A stretch of 6,987 nucleotides of DNA from Deltaproteobacteria bacterium (lineage in GTDB: Bacteria > Desulfobacterota > Desulfarculia > Desulfarculales > Desulfarculaceae), in contig JAHLLK010000140.1 of assembly GCA_020444165.1 (NCBI GenBank), positions 1-6,987 of the forward strand. Reading direction: 5' to 3'. The notes beneath the pieces were generated by a model that was given only the letters and a program-made list of their open reading frames with translations, was not told the origin of the DNA and made no database searches. Position 1 is the stretch's first letter. Every line of letters begins with the position of its first letter. Of the stretch, positions 6,025-6,987 are shown piece by piece. The translations under genes and the position numbers were made by a program.

Positions 6025-6072
6025 GTTCCCATCCTATAAGTCTCAACTAGTTGAGACTTATAGGATGGGAAC
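6025..6072. repeat. Perfect 48-bp palindrome
   Basis: Every base of 6025-6048 is complementary to 6072-6049, with no loop. It begins GTTCCCATCC, ends GGATGGGAAC and is centred on ACTAGT (6046-6051). It lies between convergent genes, after the etfA terminator. In RNA it would form a very long hairpin from either strand. It could be a bidirectional terminator, a miniature transposable element or two transposon ends meeting head to head. The sequence alone does not decide. Confidence 0.85.
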
Positions 6073-6130
6073 TATTTAAAAACTAGGAAGTTTTTTGGAG
6101 GAAGGGGGTGGGGGGAGAAGGACGCGGGGT

Positions 6131-6157
6131 CCCCAGAAAAGCCGCGCTTTTCCGGGG
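6131..6157 (-). terminator. Stem-loop downstream of the YHS gene
   Basis: CCCCAGAAAAGC (6131-6142) pairs with GCTTTTCCGGGG (6146-6157) at 11 of 12 positions over a 3-nt loop. It is 65 nt past the stop of the minus-strand YHS gene. No T run follows on that strand, so terminator function is a guess from position. Confidence 0.4.
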
Positions 6158-6221
6158 TGCAAGGCCGCTTTTTTTCCAAAAAGGGTCGTTCTCTCCACCT
6201 TCCAATTTCTCCGGCCCACTC

Positions 6222-6467
6222 CTAGTGGCAGTGGAGTCCGCCCTCGCCAAACTCACGGTCATTGGCCCGGGCCAAGCGGTCCAGGAAGCGTCCCCAGCGG
6301 CCCTTGGGCTTGGCGCAGCAGGGCATGGTCAGGAACCTGTCCCGGCAGCCCGCGGCGCAGAAGAAATTGAGCTTGCCGTCCCGCTCGGCCACCAGATCGG
6401 TCTTTTGGGTGTCCACCGGCATGTGGCAGATGGGGCAGGGCTCGGTGCGGTTGATGACCTGTTCCAT
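6222..6467 (-). CDS. Small YHS/TRASH-type cysteine-rich protein, probable metal binding
   Basis: An 81-aa cytoplasmic-looking protein with no signal peptide or membrane segment. Its core CPICHMPVDTQ (11-21) and GKLNFFCAAGCRDRFLTMP (31-49) follow the YHS/TRASH pattern: Cys11-x2-Cys14, then 22 residues to Cys37-x3-Cys41. Family members bind soft metals such as copper and are often found with P-type metal ATPases or metal regulators. Extra potential ligands are the Cys50-Cys51 pair and the C-terminal His79-Cys80-His81. The start at 6467 is fixed by an ideal AGGAGG (6474-6479) with 6-nt spacing. The frame stays open upstream, but that part is not protein-like and overlaps the preceding gene. It follows the secreted Gly-rich gene by 70 nt on the same strand, so the two probably share a transcript. 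The metal is not determined. Confidence 0.8.
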   Translation of the reverse strand: MEQVINRTEPCPICHMPVDTQKTDLVAERDGKLNFFCAAGCRDRFLTMPCCAKPKGRWGRFLDRLARANDREFGEGGLHCH

Positions 6468-6537
6468 GAGCTTCCTCCTGGTCTGGGAGGGGAGGGAAAG
6501 GGGGCCCGGCCCGGATGTCCGGACCCCCCAGGGAGTG

Positions 6538-6912
6538 CTAGCGGGTGAAGTTACCGGACGAATTGCCGGGGTTGACCGGAGCGCGCCGGAAGTTGGGGCC
6601 CGGGCCAAAACCGCGGCCGTAATGCGGGCCCTGGTTCCAGTTCGAAGACTGCCAGCCGGGGCAATTGGCCGGTCCGTAGCCGTTGCCCCGAGCATTGACA
6701 TTACCCGGGCCATAGCCGGGGGCCGCGCAGTTGGCGCCGTTGGCGTAACCGTAGCCCATGTGGTAGCCGGGCTGCATCATGTGGCCGCCCCAACCGCCGC
6801 CCCAACCACTGCCATAGCCGCCGCCCATCATGCCGTAGCCCCCTGCCATGGCGCCCACGGCCAGTCCGAGGGTCAGCATGCCAGCCAGGACGAAAATCAT
6901 TGCGTGTCTCAT
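6538..6912 (-). CDS. Secreted Gly/Tyr/Met/His-rich small protein
   Basis: This 124-aa protein has a clear signal peptide: MRH, a hydrophobic core AMIFVLAGMLTLGLAVG, then AMA at 21-23 before GGYG. The mature part is low complexity, rich in Gly, Tyr, Asn, Met, Trp and His (MMGGGYGSGW, GGHMMQPGYHMGYGY), with Cys in two NCxxPGY/NCPGW-like spots and an Arg/Pro/Asn-rich tail. I recognise no domain. Similar Met/His/Gly-rich periplasmic proteins occur beside heavy-metal resistance genes, and the YHS gene downstream fits that, but binding is inferred. ATG at 6912 is chosen because AAGAGG (6919-6924) precedes it with 6-nt spacing and because it opens a good signal peptide. A TTG at 6948 would spoil it. 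Confidence 0.78.
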   Translation of the reverse strand: MRHAMIFVLAGMLTLGLAVGAMAGGYGMMGGGYGSGWGGGWGGHMMQPGYHMGYGYANGANCAAPGYGPGNVNARGNGYGPANCPGWQSSNWNQGPHYGRGFGPGPNFRRAPVNPGNSSGNFTR

Positions 6913-6987
6913 TTGGGGCCTCTTCTTTAGTATGAGACTGCTGCACAAAGACGCGCAGGTTCTTCAGATCGCTTTGTTGGTCTTGGG
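6913..6987. other. Right edge, upstream of the secreted protein gene
   Basis: These 75 nt contain the Shine-Dalgarno of the Gly-rich gene. On the minus strand one frame runs open from the window edge to a TAA at about 6928-6930, so the tail of another gene is possible but cannot be judged from so little. No convincing promoter was found. Confidence 0.3.

Noticed and set aside
6222..6713. Longer 163-aa version of the YHS protein
   Set aside because: The extra N terminus overlaps the secreted protein gene and is not protein-like. The ATG at 6467 has an ideal AGGAGG.

Overview
The window is GC-rich and reads as chromosomal DNA of an anaerobic or facultative bacterium. Gene content (a UPF0261 protein, an acyl-CoA dehydrogenase with its own ETF pair, a small cysteine-rich metal protein) fits a Desulfobacterota-type (former Deltaproteobacteria) lineage. 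That placement is an inference from style and gene neighbourhood and was not tested by any search.

Layout: (1) 48-1223, minus strand: a complete UPF0261 / Tm-1-like ATP-binding domain protein, with a hairpin just past its stop and a good -10 box upstream. (2) 1224-2361: a 1.1-kb divergent intergenic region with no convincing gene. It holds about eight inverted repeats, four of them packed end to end in 1643-1760. (3) 2371-5973, plus strand: a tight three-gene unit of acyl-CoA dehydrogenase, etfB and etfA, with a 25-nt gap between the first two and an ATGA overlap between the last two. (4) 5974-6221: a convergent intergenic region with a terminator-like stem, a perfect 48-bp palindrome and another stem-loop. 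(5) 6222-6912, minus strand: a two-gene unit of a secreted Gly/Tyr/Met/His-rich small protein followed by an 81-aa YHS/TRASH-type cysteine protein, suggesting metal (perhaps copper) handling.

The most striking object is the etfA gene. Its 550-aa product is a complete electron-transfer flavoprotein alpha subunit (about residues 1-355) joined in one frame to what looks like a whole XRE-HTH plus cupin transcriptional regulator (about residues 375-550). The product could link the electron carrier of an acyl-CoA dehydrogenase to DNA binding and small-molecule sensing, possibly controlling its own operon. The inverted repeats upstream of the dehydrogenase gene are natural candidates for its operator. 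EtfB carries the DRA-x2-GSDT-x2-TS type loop seen in the FixA/CarD/bifurcating-ETF branch rather than the AMP-binding version of mitochondrial-type ETF, so a Bcd/CarCDE-like electron-bifurcating complex is possible but unproven.

The sequence shows the domain order, motifs, overlaps and repeats directly. Substrate, bifurcation, regulation and metal identity are inferences.
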